From NCBI GenBank assembly GCA_017500745.1, contig JAFVYE010000067.1, positions 1-36,804 of the forward strand: DNA of 36,804 nt, in the 5' to 3' direction. Shown piece by piece: positions 17,028 through 25,736 of this stretch. Under the pieces are notes generated by a model, which was given only the letters and a program-made list of their open reading frames with translations, was not told where the DNA came from and ran no database searches. Each line of letters starts with the position of its first letter. Positions within the stretch are counted from its first letter, which is position 1. A program made the position numbers and the translations under genes. The DNA is from Clostridia bacterium. Its GTDB lineage: Bacteria > Bacillota > Clostridia > Christensenellales > CAG-917.

Positions 17028-17810
17028 TTAAATGGATTTTGTCAAATATTTGTCAAAGCCACAGACTTGGTCAAACACCTTTTTGGCCTCATCGTAACCT
17101 TCAAACACGGCAAACATCGTGCTTCCGCTTCCGCTCATTCCAACGTCTGTTGCGCCCAACTTTTCAAGTTGATTTCTTGCCTCAATCACCGCTGGATTGA
17201 GTGCTCTTGCACTCTTTTCAAGATGATTTTCTCTCTTTCCATAAGTTTCAAAACCAATTTGATCAAAAGTGCGATAGGCCTCTCCGCTGTCCACCCCACC
17301 TTTTACAAGCATGACAAAGTGCTTTTTGATTTTTTCAAGGGGAGTCACGTCCTCGCCAACACCTCTTACAAAGTTGTGTCCGCCACGATACACAACGGGT
17401 ATGTCGCTGGCGATACTCAACAAAAATCGGTCATCTAAACGAGTATTTTTCAATTGTTCAAGGGCTTTGAGCACTCCAACAACTGCCGTTGACGAGCCAC
17501 CAATTCCTGCGCCAAGGGGCACGTTTTTTTCAACAACTATCTTGGCGTTGACCTCTCCAAACTCATCAACAAACCTGTCAACCGCCCTTTCAATCACAGG
17601 GCGAAAACGGCACTCATCAAAGTCACTCAAAGTGGATGTAAACTCAAGCTCCACCCCGCCGTTTGTCCGTTCCACATAGGACACAACGTCAAAGAGGTCA
17701 ACTGCAACAGTTTCCATTTCAAGAGTATGCAAACCCGCCCTTGCTCCCGTAATTTTGAGAGAAAGGTTGACCTTGGCTGGTGTATATATGGTGCCTTGTT
17801 TCATATCCAT
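17028..17810 (-). CDS. ispE: 4-diphosphocytidyl-2-C-methyl-D-erythritol kinase
   Basis: A 260-residue GHMP kinase of the MEP isoprenoid pathway. Motif 1 is TPAKVNLSLKI, the ATP loop is PLGAGIGGSSTAVVG (about 95-109), and motif 3 is VGMSGSGSTMFAVF (about 222-235). Length is slightly below the usual 280-290. The start is ATG 17810 or the in-frame ATG 17804; neither has a ribosome binding site. A TTGAAA-17-TATATT promoter places the transcription start exactly on the A at 17810, so the message appears leaderless. It is divergent from the SipL-like gene. Confidence 0.93.
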   Translation of the reverse strand: MDMKQGTIYTPAKVNLSLKITGARAGLHTLEMETVAVDLFDVVSYVERTNGGVELEFTSTLSDFDECRFRPVIERAVDRFVDEFGEVNAKIVVEKNVPLGAGIGGSSTAVVGVLKALEQLKNTRLDDRFLLSIASDIPVVYRGGHNFVRGVGEDVTPLEKIKKHFVMLVKGGVDSGEAYRTFDQIGFETYGKRENHLEKSARALNPAVIEARNQLEKLGATDVGMSGSGSTMFAVFEGYDEAKKVFDQVCGFDKYLTKSI

Positions 17811-17816
17811 ACATTT

Positions 17817-17845
17817 AATATACCACTTTTCGCACCGATTTTCAA
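17817..17845 (-). promoter_or_regulatory. Promoter of ispE (leaderless geometry)
   Basis: On the minus strand: TTGAAA (17845-17840), 17-bp spacer, TATATT (17822-17817). With a 6-nt discriminator, +1 falls on the ATG at 17810. Confidence 0.7.
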
Positions 17846-17870
17846 CGCTTGTGCACGAAATTGATTTGTT

Positions 17871-17900
17871 TTGTCATACTCTCACTCCGCTCTGCATAAT
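17871..17900 (+). promoter_or_regulatory. Promoter of the SipL-like gene
   Basis: TTGTCA (17871-17876), 18-bp spacer, CATAAT (17895-17900); start near 17907, upstream of the GGAGGCG ribosome binding site at 17912. It is back to back with the ispE promoter. Confidence 0.5.
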
Positions 17901-17921
17901 GTTTACAAAACGGAGGCGATT

Positions 17922-19379
17922 ATGTTTGGATATGAAAAATTTGATACAATTTCAACCCGCTTTTTGACACCTGTCACTCGGGTTGTTGAATTTGTGCCCA
18001 GAGGCATTGACGGGCCTTACAAAGTTTTGTCGCTGTCTGCCTCGGTGGTGCCTGTTGCAACCAGCGTTGGAGACGGATATATTGACGTCAACGGACGGGT
18101 GGACTTCAAGCTTGTTTACGTTGATCTTAACGGAGGTGTAAATGGCGCAAGCTACAACGCAGACTTTGCCGTGCGCATTGATGGCGACCTTCGTTCAAGC
18201 GACCGCTGTGACGTTGCATTGAGTGTTGTTGAGTGTCAAGCAAAAACCGCAAGCGCTCTGACTTTGTCTGCCGTGTTGAAGGTGGAGGGCATTGTCACCA
18301 GCGTCACAACGATTGAACCATTGGTGGAGGCAGAAAACAGCTTTTCAACCAGCAAGGTTTTGACACTTCCAACCCCTGCTTATAATATGACTCACGGCTT
18401 TTTTGTTGATGAGGAAACATCGGTCAAAGACGTTGACAAAATACTGTCACTTGACACAAAGTGCGGTTTGACAAGTCAAAAAGTGATGGATAAACGCCTT
18501 GTTTTGACATTTGACACAACTGCTATTGTCACATATCTTGAGGAGGGTGACATACACACAGCCACCTTCAACGTGACCAGCGAGGAGTGCATTGACCGTG
18601 ATGACGTTGACCAAAACGACCACGTGCTTGCTTTGCCATACGTCAAAAATGCTCGCATCGTTCTCCATGGTGTCACAGGAGAAAACGTCATCAAGTTTGA
18701 GGGAGAAATTGGTGTGAATATATCTGCAAATCGCCTTGTTGAAGCAGAGGTAATTGAGGACGTGTTTTCACTTTCATACGAAACGAACGTAACCAAAAAC
18801 AGCTTTGACTCGGTTGCGTATTCTGGGGAGAATTTTTACACCGAAAGGATATTTGGACAGGTGGATTTGCCCTCTCCTTGCGCCCTTGTTGCCCTGCCTA
18901 CGTCAAGGATTGTGGTGGCAAAAACAACCACCGAAAATGGGCTCTCAATTGAGGGCGTTGCCTACTGCGACATCATATATTCAACCGATGACGGACTGTC
19001 AGCGGTGTGTGCAGAAGTGCCCTTTTCATTGCCCATTGACTGCAATTTTGATGGAGATATAATCCCCTATGCCACAATCCTTGACACCGCTGTAAAAATC
19101 AAGGGGGACGTGGCAGAGATCAATATGTTGATTGAAGTGCAGACAGCCCTTTACGGCCACTACAACGGCTCATATATTGCAGAGGTTGAATTGGGCGCAG
19201 AAAAGGAGGTCAACCGCTCTGGATTGTCAATGTACGTGGCAGATGAGGGAGATGGTCTTTGGGAGGTGTGCAAAGCACTCACAGCCACTCCAAAAGAGAT
19301 CAACGAGCAAAACCCCAATCTCAACTTTCCTCTTCGCTTTGGCGAAAAGGTGCTGTACTTCCGCAGGATAGCCAAGTGA
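17922..19379 (+). CDS. DUF3794/LysM protein, SipL-like
   Basis: 485 residues of mostly beta structure with repeated modules (about residues 25-140, 170-280 and 300-415) like the DUF3794 repeats of SipL, the clostridial protein that binds SpoIVA on the forespore during coat assembly. The C-terminus (GDGLWEVCKALTATPKEINEQNPNLNFPLRFGEKVLYF) is a LysM-like domain, also as in SipL. There is no signal peptide, consistent with a cytosolic (mother-cell) protein. The start ATG 17922 has GGAGGCG 4 nt upstream; a longer reading to 17871 would begin in the promoter. Assignment is by domain plan, not by close sequence recognition; a sporulation role is an inference. Confidence 0.75.
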   Translation: MFGYEKFDTISTRFLTPVTRVVEFVPRGIDGPYKVLSLSASVVPVATSVGDGYIDVNGRVDFKLVYVDLNGGVNGASYNADFAVRIDGDLRSSDRCDVALSVVECQAKTASALTLSAVLKVEGIVTSVTTIEPLVEAENSFSTSKVLTLPTPAYNMTHGFFVDEETSVKDVDKILSLDTKCGLTSQKVMDKRLVLTFDTTAIVTYLEEGDIHTATFNVTSEECIDRDDVDQNDHVLALPYVKNARIVLHGVTGENVIKFEGEIGVNISANRLVEAEVIEDVFSLSYETNVTKNSFDSVAYSGENFYTERIFGQVDLPSPCALVALPTSRIVVAKTTTENGLSIEGVAYCDIIYSTDDGLSAVCAEVPFSLPIDCNFDGDIIPYATILDTAVKIKGDVAEINMLIEVQTALYGHYNGSYIAEVELGAEKEVNRSGLSMYVADEGDGLWEVCKALTATPKEINEQNPNLNFPLRFGEKVLYFRRIAK

Positions 19380-19423
19380 GATGAGCTGTTGTCACTCTTG
19401 ACTATATTTGAAATACGGCATAC

Positions 19424-19450
19424 AAAAAAGGCACTCATTTGAGTGCCTTT
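19424..19450. terminator. Bidirectional terminator between SipL-like gene and ATPase
   Basis: The hairpin GGCACTCA/TGAGTGCC is flanked by A6 on the left and TTT on the right. The strong T6 tail is on the minus strand, so it mainly ends the ATPase transcript. Confidence 0.75.
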
Positions 19451-19469
19451 CGTGTTGTAAAAGATTAGT

Positions 19470-22204
19470 TTAGTTATTTTCTTTGAGGGCCTTTTTTTCT
19501 GCCTTACGCTTTTCAACAAAGTTGGTGACAACCTTTGACACTTCAACAAAGGGGATTACAGTTGCGCCAAGTGCCATTGCAATGAAGAATTCCTTTGCGT
19601 CAATTGCTGTAAAGTCAAATGCTGTGTTGAGGCCGGGGGTGTAGATGACAAGGACGGTTGCAAGCAATGAGAATGCAAATGCGCCCCACATAAACCAATT
19701 TTGCTTTTTGAGCATGCTCTTGCTGAAGATTGAGTGGTTGATTGATCTTGCGTTGAATGCGTGGAACATCTCTGTCATTGACAAGGTCAAGAAAGCCATT
19801 GTCATGCCGTGGCCTGTGTCGTGAGCAAATGCTTCAAAGGTCATGGGCTCCCCTGCAAGATAGTGTCCAATAAAGAATGATGCAAGAGTCAAAAGTCCAA
19901 TAAACACGCCTTGGATGATGATGTTGACCCCAACGCCACCTGCAAAGATGCCTTCCTTTTCATTTCTGGGAGCACGGCGCATAAGGTCTGCTTCTGCCGT
20001 TTCTGTGCCAAGTGCAAGTGCAGGGAAAGTGTCTGTGATGAGGTTGATCCAAAGCAGGTGCATGGGCTTCAAGAGAGTGAAGCCACACATTGTTGCAATA
20101 AACACAGAAACCACTTCTGCAAGGTTGGATGCAAGGAGGAATTGAATTGCTTTGCGGATGTTGTCGTAGATGCGTCTGCCCTCTCCAACTGCGGTGACGA
20201 TTGTTGCAAAGTTGTCATCTTGGAGCACCATGTCTGCTGCGCCCTTTGTGACGTCTGTGCCTGTGATGCCCATGCCAATGCCGATGTCTGCTGACTTGAT
20301 GGAAGGTGCGTCATTGACGCCGTCCCCTGTCATTGCAGTAATCATGCCACGCTTCTTCCAAGTGTTGACAATGCGGACCTTGTGTTCAGGTTGAACACGT
20401 GCATACACAGAAAACTCCACGATTCTTTCATAAAATTCCTCATCACTCATCTCTGCCATTTCTGCGCCTGTAATTGCTTGTGATGCGTCTTGGATGATGC
20501 CAAGTTGCTTTGCAATTGCCACAGCTGTGTCAATGTGGTCGCCTGTGATCATGACTGCACGGATGCCTGCTGTCTTACACTCTGCAATTGCTGCTTGAAC
20601 TTCGGGACGGACAGGGTCAATCATGCCTGTGAGGCCAAGGAAGATGAGGTCCTTTTCAATGTCTTCGGGATTGACACTATCAGGAATTGCGTTGAGGGGC
20701 TTGTATGCTGCAGCAAGGACACGAAGTGCTTCGTTTGCCATTGCCTTGTTTGCACCAAGGATGTCTGTTCTGATGTCATCTGTGAGTTCAACCACTTGAC
20801 CGTTGATCTTTGCGTGGGTGCAACACTTCAAAAGTTCATCGGGAGCGCCCTTTGTGAATTGAACGTATGCGCCGTTGCCGTCATCGTGGATGGTTGACAT
20901 ACGCTTGCGCATGCTGTCAAAAGGTGCTTCCGCCACACGAGGATAGGTTTTGTCAAGGTCGGTTTTGTTTTGATTTTCCTTGTATGCAAAGTTGACAAGA
21001 GCACACTCTGTGGGCTCGCCAACTGCGTCAAAGGTTTCGGGGTCAAGAGTTGCGTCACTTGCTTGTGCCATTGCTCTTGCAATGAGAGCAACGTCATCGC
21101 CATAGGTGTCAACAACGGTCATCTTGTTTTGAGTGAGGGTGCCTGTCTTGTCAGAGCAGATGATTTGGGTGCAACCCAAGGTTTCAACTGCAGTAAGACG
21201 TTTGACAACTGCTTTTTTCTTTGCCATCTTTGTCATGCCCATTGAAAGCACGATTGTGACAACGGTTGCAAGGCCCTCTGGGATTGCGGCAACTGCCAAC
21301 GACACAGCGATGATAAAGCTGTCAAGGATGATTTCAAGTGCGCTGTTGCCAACAAGATTGTTGCGTTCCATGATGAGCTTGAATGCAAAATGAACACACA
21401 AATGCCAAGGACTGCAAAGCTCAAAATCTTTGAAAGCTTGTCAAGCTTCTTTTGAAGGGGAGTTGTTTCCTCTTTGGTTTGTGCAAGGACGTCTGCAATT
21501 TTGCCCATTTCGGTTTGCATGCCTGTTGCAACAACAACTGCCTTTGCTCTGCCGTAGACAATGGTGCTTCCCATATAGACCATATTCTTTCTGTCGCCAA
21601 GGGGAACGTCTTTGCCATCCTCTGCTGTGAGAGTGTCAACTTCCTTCTCGCTGGGCACAGACTCTCCTGTCAAAGCTGCCTCTTCTGCCTTTAAGGATGC
21701 AGATTCAATAAGACGGCAGTCTGCAGGCACAGAGTCCCCTGCTTCAAGGATGACTATATCGCCAACAACCAAGTCCTCGTTTTTGATGTGCTTGATGACA
21801 CCATCACGGATGACTTTACACGTTGATGCGGTCATCTCTTTCAAGGCCTCAATTGCCTTTTCGGCTCTGCCCTCTTGCACAACGCCAAGAACTGCGTTCA
21901 AGAGAACAACACCAATGATGATGAAGAACTCTGCAAGCTCCGTTGTGTCAAAGTGTCCCTTGCCTGTCATCACGGGGATGAGTGTTGTGATGAGACTGAT
22001 GAGCGCTGCGATGATCAAAACGATGATCATAGGGTTGACAAGTTGCATGAAGAATCTTTGGACCATTGAGATCTTTTTGCCTTCTGCCAGCTTGTTTTTG
22101 CCGTTTTGTTCAAGGCGAGCGTCTGCTTCGGATTGTGACAATCCGTTGTCGCAGGACTTTACTTCTTCCAAGACAGCGTTGCTGTCAAAAAGATAGTGTT
22201 TCAT
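19470..22204 (-). pseudogene. P-type Ca2+-transporting ATPase (PacL/SERCA-like), split by a frameshift
   Basis: Two overlapping reading frames (21233-22204 and 19470-21401) make one full P2-type ATPase of about 911 residues after correction of one base. The N-terminal part has the cation ATPase N-domain, the first membrane helices and LTGESVPSEK (A domain). The second part has AAIPEGL (ion-binding M4), the phosphorylation motif CSDKTGTLTQNK, MTGDGVNDAP and six C-terminal helices. The reading frame is lost at an A4 run (21387-21390; T4 on the coding strand): adding one T joins ...LGICVFI to FAFKLIMERN. A genuine pseudogene, a phase-variable homopolymer or a sequencing error are all possible. 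Start ATG 22204 has GGAGGT. The gene is preceded by a riboswitch-like leader. Confidence 0.85.
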
Positions 22205-22213
22205 TTTACCTCC

Positions 22214-22262
22214 AAAAAATATAAAAACTCATAGGACAAGTGCATTAACTTATCTTATGAGT
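22214..22262 (-). terminator. Leader terminator hairpin before the ATPase
   Basis: A 14-bp stem with one mismatch (arms 22227-22240 and 22249-22262), 8-nt loop, followed on the minus strand by TTTTTATATTTTTT. It sits in the 5' leader, directly before the ribosome binding site, where a riboswitch expression platform would be. Confidence 0.75.
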
Positions 22263-22372
22263 CTCATTGTTTAAGACCGTTCCAGACTGACGTCGGATGT
22301 TGAAATCGGCCACGCCATAGACGTTAATTACTCCCTCATCATTTAGGACGAGCGCACATGCGCCTATATAAA
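22263..22372 (-). promoter_or_regulatory. Candidate riboswitch aptamer (possibly yybP-ykoY, Mn2+)
   Basis: A structured 5' leader between the promoter and the terminator hairpin. Read on the minus strand it contains GGGAGTA (22335-22329), an ACGTC/GACGT stem and, 36 nt later, CGTCA (22292-22288). GGGGAGUA and CGUCA are the two conserved loops of the yybP-ykoY Mn2+ riboswitch, which is known to precede cation-transporting P-type ATPases. The closing P1 helix is not obvious and the usual GACCUU-type 3' edge is missing, so the class assignment is tentative; that it is a regulated structured leader is better supported. Confidence 0.5.
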
Positions 22373-22382
22373 TACTACAATT

Positions 22383-22412
22383 AGTTTACGAAAATATAAT
22401 TCTTTTGTCAAT
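22383..22412 (-). promoter_or_regulatory. Promoter of the ATPase leader
   Basis: On the minus strand: TTGACA (22412-22407), 18-bp spacer, TAAACT (22388-22383). Confidence 0.5.
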
Positions 22413-22451
22413 ATTAATTTTCAAGCCCGATGTTTTGGCTTGTCTATGCAG

Positions 22452-22997
22452 TCACTTTTTCTTTTTGAACACACTGACAACGCTTCCTGCAAAAGCCAAA
22501 AATCCAAGCACAACGCCGATTGCCCCAAAAGTTGTTTTGCCAATTCCTGCCAAGACAGCACTTACAATCAAAACTATTAGTCCTGCAATTCCAATGCCCA
22601 AAGTCAAGGGTTTGACAACGTATCCTTCATCTTTTTCTTCCTTGAAAAAGCTTCTATTTTCATAGCCATTGACAATGGGGCAAAAGCTTGACCAATCGTT
22701 TTCTTCAAGGCGTACGTTTTCATTATTTGCCCAAAACAGCAGTTTATCCTCAAATTCTTCATCTTTTAAGTCCGAGTTCTGCACAAACTCATATATTGCC
22801 ACCTTGTCATCGCCAACTGCATAAACCAAGGTGTGAACCACCTCAACAAGATAGGTTCTTGCGTTGACGTATCTGTTGAGAAAGAGTATGTCCTTGTTGT
22901 CAACAAAAAATTCGCCAACCTCAAATCCTTGATTGGACAACGTGAGTGTTGCTTTGTCGCCTTTTGATTTTATGCCAAGTGTCTTTGTGTATTCCAT
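22452..22997 (-). CDS. Hypothetical membrane protein downstream of recF
   Basis: 181 residues: a soluble N-terminal domain of about 125 residues (beta-rich, many acidic residues) followed by two hydrophobic helices (about 131-153 and 156-174) and a KKKK tail. I do not recognise the family. ATG 22997 is preceded by a weak GAG ribosome binding site and lies 41 nt after recF in the same direction, so it probably rides on the recF transcript. No terminator with a clear stem is visible between it and the ATPase leader. Confidence 0.7.
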   Translation of the reverse strand: MEYTKTLGIKSKGDKATLTLSNQGFEVGEFFVDNKDILFLNRYVNARTYLVEVVHTLVYAVGDDKVAIYEFVQNSDLKDEEFEDKLLFWANNENVRLEENDWSSFCPIVNGYENRSFFKEEKDEGYVVKPLTLGIGIAGLIVLIVSAVLAGIGKTTFGAIGVVLGFLAFAGSVVSVFKKKK

Positions 22998-23038
22998 GTC
23001 AATCTCAATTATATTTTGCTTTGTTAAAAAATCATTAA

Positions 23039-24121
23039 TTATTGTTTGTTTATGATTTTTCCCTCTTTCACTTCAAAGAGTTTTGCCCCATCTCCGTCAA
23101 ACTCTGTGCAAGTGAGGATTGTTTGAACTCCCTTTGTGGCTTCAAGCAAGATATCACGCCGTGTTTTGTCAAGCTCACTCAACACGTCGTCAAGGAGAAG
23201 GACGGGGGTTTCGCCTGTTTCTTGCTTGTACATTTCAACCTCTCCAAGCTTCATTGCAAGAGCTATAGTGCGCTGTTGTCCTTGAGAGGCAAATCGCCTT
23301 GCGTCAATGCCGTCAATTTCAATCTTGATGTCGTCACGATGAGGGCCTACGGTGCTATATCCAAGCTCCTTATCCTTTGCCCTTGATGCCAAAAGTGCGT
23401 CCTCAAGATTGCGCCTTATATCCCCTTCTGTTTTGACTGCGGTTTCATATGACAGCATCAGATTTTCCTTGCCAGAGCTGATTTTTCTGTGGCTTTGGCT
23501 TGCAAACTTGTTGAGTTCATTGACGTACTCCATACGCTTGCGGATTATGGTTGCGCCGTGCTCGGCAAGCCCAATATCCCACACGTCAAGCATGTCGTCA
23601 AGATTGTCTGCGTGCTTGCTCTCCTTCAAAAGATTGTTCTTTTGCTTCAACGTCTTGTTGTATTTTTGCAATGCAGTAAAATAGCTCTTTTGTTGTTGAG
23701 ATAGCCCAACGTCAAGAAAGCCCCTTCTCTCTGCGGGAGATTCCTTTACAAGCTTGAGTTCATCCGGCGAGAAGAAAACCACCCCAAGCACACCAAGCAG
23801 TTCTCCTGCTCTTGTCACGGGGATTCCGTCAATTGCCACTTTCTTTTTGCCAACCTCATCTATGAGGAGCAATATTGTGTGTTTGCGGAATTTTTTTTCA
23901 ACAGTAAGTGCCACCTTTGCCCTTGATGCGCCCATGCGGATAAGCTCTTTATCCTTGGTTGTGCGAGGGCTTCTAAGCAATGAGCAAACGTAAACAGACT
24001 CAAGCATATTGGTCTTTCCGCTGGCGTTTTTTCCATAAAGAACGTTGAGCCCACCGTCAAAATTGACTTGTTGGCTCTCGTAATTGCGGAAATTTGAAAG
24101 TGTAAGACCGATGATTTTCAT
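23039..24121 (-). CDS. recF: DNA replication and repair protein RecF
   Basis: A 360-residue SMC-like ATPase that loads RecA at gaps via RecOR. Walker A is LYGKNASGKTNML (about 28-40), the ABC signature is FASQGQQRTIALAMK, and Walker B is VLLLDDVLSELD. Start ATG 24121 has no ribosome binding site. A perfect TTGAAA-17-TATAAT promoter places +1 exactly on the A of the ATG, so the mRNA is predicted to be leaderless. It is separated from dnaA by 234 bp containing dnaA's terminator and an array of hairpins, so unlike in many Bacillota it has its own promoter. Confidence 0.97.
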   Translation of the reverse strand: MKIIGLTLSNFRNYESQQVNFDGGLNVLYGKNASGKTNMLESVYVCSLLRSPRTTKDKELIRMGASRAKVALTVEKKFRKHTILLLIDEVGKKKVAIDGIPVTRAGELLGVLGVVFFSPDELKLVKESPAERRGFLDVGLSQQQKSYFTALQKYNKTLKQKNNLLKESKHADNLDDMLDVWDIGLAEHGATIIRKRMEYVNELNKFASQSHRKISSGKENLMLSYETAVKTEGDIRRNLEDALLASRAKDKELGYSTVGPHRDDIKIEIDGIDARRFASQGQQRTIALAMKLGEVEMYKQETGETPVLLLDDVLSELDKTRRDILLEATKGVQTILTCTEFDGDGAKLFEVKEGKIINKQ

Positions 24122-24127
24122 AAGTTT

Positions 24128-24156
24128 ATTATATATTAAAAATGCCTGTTTTTCAA
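24128..24156 (-). promoter_or_regulatory. Promoter of recF (leaderless geometry)
   Basis: On the minus strand: TTGAAA (24156-24151), 17-bp spacer, TATAAT (24133-24128), then AAACTT and the ATG. This is consensus spacing with +1 on the start codon. Confidence 0.8.
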
Positions 24157-24216
24157 CAAGTTATGCCATATTATTTTGCATATAAAAAGAGAGATTTTTT
24201 CATTGTTGAAAACATA

Positions 24217-24316
24217 TCTTGCTTTGCAAGACAAAAGAAAACCATAATGTCTGATGACAATTAATGCCGTAGGCAATTCATGACACAAAGTGTCAATTCA
24301 TGCAATCTTTGATTGT
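24217..24316. repeat. Array of five short hairpins in the dnaA-recF gap
   Basis: Five inverted repeats with 3-4 nt loops in 100 bp: TCTTGC-TTT-GCAAGA (24217-24231), TGTC-TGAT-GACA (24248-24259), TGCC-GTA-GGCA (24265-24275), TGACAC-AAA-GTGTCA (24281-24295) and GCAATC-TTT-GATTGT (24302-24316). Several are joined by AATTCATG/AATTAATG-type linkers. No ORF lies here. Confidence 0.7.
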
Positions 24317-24323
24317 AATTTAT

Positions 24324-24352
24324 AAAAAAAGCACTCAACTGAGTGCTTTTTT
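24324..24352 (-). terminator. Terminator of dnaA
   Basis: A 9-bp stem AAAGCACTC/GAGTGCTTT with loop AACT, followed on the minus strand by T7; it begins 4 nt after the dnaA stop codon. It can also work on the plus strand (T6). Confidence 0.85.
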
Positions 24353-24355
24353 ATA

Positions 24356-25729
24356 TTATCTGTTGAGGATCATGTTTTTGATGTCTGCAACAACAATCTT
24401 CATGCGCTTGTCTGTCTTGATCATTTCGCTGATCTTATCTCTTGCATGGATGATGGTTGTGTGATCTCTGCCACCAAACATTTGACCTATTGTCACAAGA
24501 GGCAGGCCAAGCATTTCGGTGATGAGATAGATTGCAATCATGCGGGGTTCAACAATGTTTTTGGTCTTTTTCTTTGAAAACACGTCGTTTTTGGTGATGT
24601 TGAAATATCTGCACACCGTGTCAATGATGTCACTTGCGTCAAGAGTGTCTGTTTTGACCTCAATGAAGTCTTGCAGGGCCTCTCTTGCAAGATCCGTTGT
24701 GTCAATGACGTGGTTGGTCAGTGAACTGAAAAAGATGATTTTGTTGAGGAGTCCTTCAAGCTCACGGATGTTTGAGGTGCAGTTTTCTGCAATGAACGTG
24801 GCCACCTCATCGCTCAAACGGAACTTCTCTTGTGCTGCTTTTGTGCGAAGGATTGCAATGCGAGTTTCGGTGTCGGGCACGTTGATGTCAACCGTAAGCC
24901 CCCAAGCAAAACGTGTGCGCAGACGCTCTTCCAACGTGACAAGTTCCTTGGGAGAACGGTCTGATGTCAAGATGATTTGTTTGTTGGCTTGATAGAGGTC
25001 GTTGAAGATGTGGAAAAGTGCCTCTTGTGTCTGCTCTCTCTTGGCAAGAAATTGGACGTCATCCACCATGAGCACGTCACATGAACGATATTTTTCACGG
25101 AATTGATTGCTCTCTGTGTTGCTACGCTTCATGCTCATCTGCACAAATTCATTGACCATCTGCTCGCTGTTGACGTATACAACCTTTGTCTTGGGTGACT
25201 CCTTGTAGAGATGGTTGCCAATGGCGTGAAGAAGGTGGGTTTTGCCAAGGCCTACTCCGCTGTAAATGAAAAGAGGATTATACTTTCCGCCGGGGTTTTC
25301 TGCCACAGTTTTGGCTGCCATAAGAGCATAGTTGTTGGACTTGCCCATGACAAATTTGTCAAAGGTGTATCTGTCCACAAAAGGATTTTTGACCTTGACT
25401 TCGGCGGTTTTCTTTTTGTTGTCAACGATGATGCCACCACCGGGGAGAAACTCTGTTTGTTTGTTGAGATACTCTGCCTTTTTGTCGGGAGTGATGATTT
25501 CAACTGCGTTGACCGCCTTGTTGAGAGATTTGACAACCTCTGTGATGGTGCCAAGATATCTTTCATCAATGGTGCGTTTTGAAGATGCAGTAAGCGTGAC
25601 GAGCACAAAGGTGTCGTCTACAAAGCAAAGTGGCTCAAGCTTGTCAATCCAAACTTCATAGCTTATTGCTTGCATTATTTTTGACAATTCATTTTTGGCA
25701 TCCAGCCAAAATTCTTCTTTTCCAATCAT
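24356..25729 (-). CDS. dnaA: Chromosomal replication initiator DnaA
   Basis: A 457-residue AAA+ initiator that binds DnaA boxes and melts oriC. Domain I (about 1-85) precedes a short linker. The AAA+ domain has Walker A GVGLGKTHLLHAIG (about 158-171), Walker B VLMVDDVQFL and sensor ILTSDRSPKEL. Domain IV ends with the DnaA-box recognition signature GGRDHTTIIHARDKI. Start ATG 25729 lacks a ribosome binding site and follows the predicted +1 by only 1 nt. A perfect DnaA box sits in the promoter spacer, suggesting autoregulation. It lies downstream of dnaN and a VanZ-like gene, an unusual order. Confidence 0.98.
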   Translation of the reverse strand: MIGKEEFWLDAKNELSKIMQAISYEVWIDKLEPLCFVDDTFVLVTLTASSKRTIDERYLGTITEVVKSLNKAVNAVEIITPDKKAEYLNKQTEFLPGGGIIVDNKKKTAEVKVKNPFVDRYTFDKFVMGKSNNYALMAAKTVAENPGGKYNPLFIYSGVGLGKTHLLHAIGNHLYKESPKTKVVYVNSEQMVNEFVQMSMKRSNTESNQFREKYRSCDVLMVDDVQFLAKREQTQEALFHIFNDLYQANKQIILTSDRSPKELVTLEERLRTRFAWGLTVDINVPDTETRIAILRTKAAQEKFRLSDEVATFIAENCTSNIRELEGLLNKIIFFSSLTNHVIDTTDLAREALQDFIEVKTDTLDASDIIDTVCRYFNITKNDVFSKKKTKNIVEPRMIAIYLITEMLGLPLVTIGQMFGGRDHTTIIHARDKISEMIKTDKRMKIVVADIKNMILNR

Positions 25730-25736
25730 GGTTGAG

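Noticed and set aside
21233..21401. Programmed -1 frameshift in the ATPase
   Set aside because: The coding-strand sequence TTC ATT TTG lacks an X-XXY-YYZ slippery heptamer and no stimulatory stem-loop is evident; a simple indel is more likely.
22214..22262. Mg2+ M-box element, suggested by CTTGTCCTATG
   Set aside because: The resemblance is limited to one short string that is part of the terminator stem; none of the other conserved M-box segments is present.
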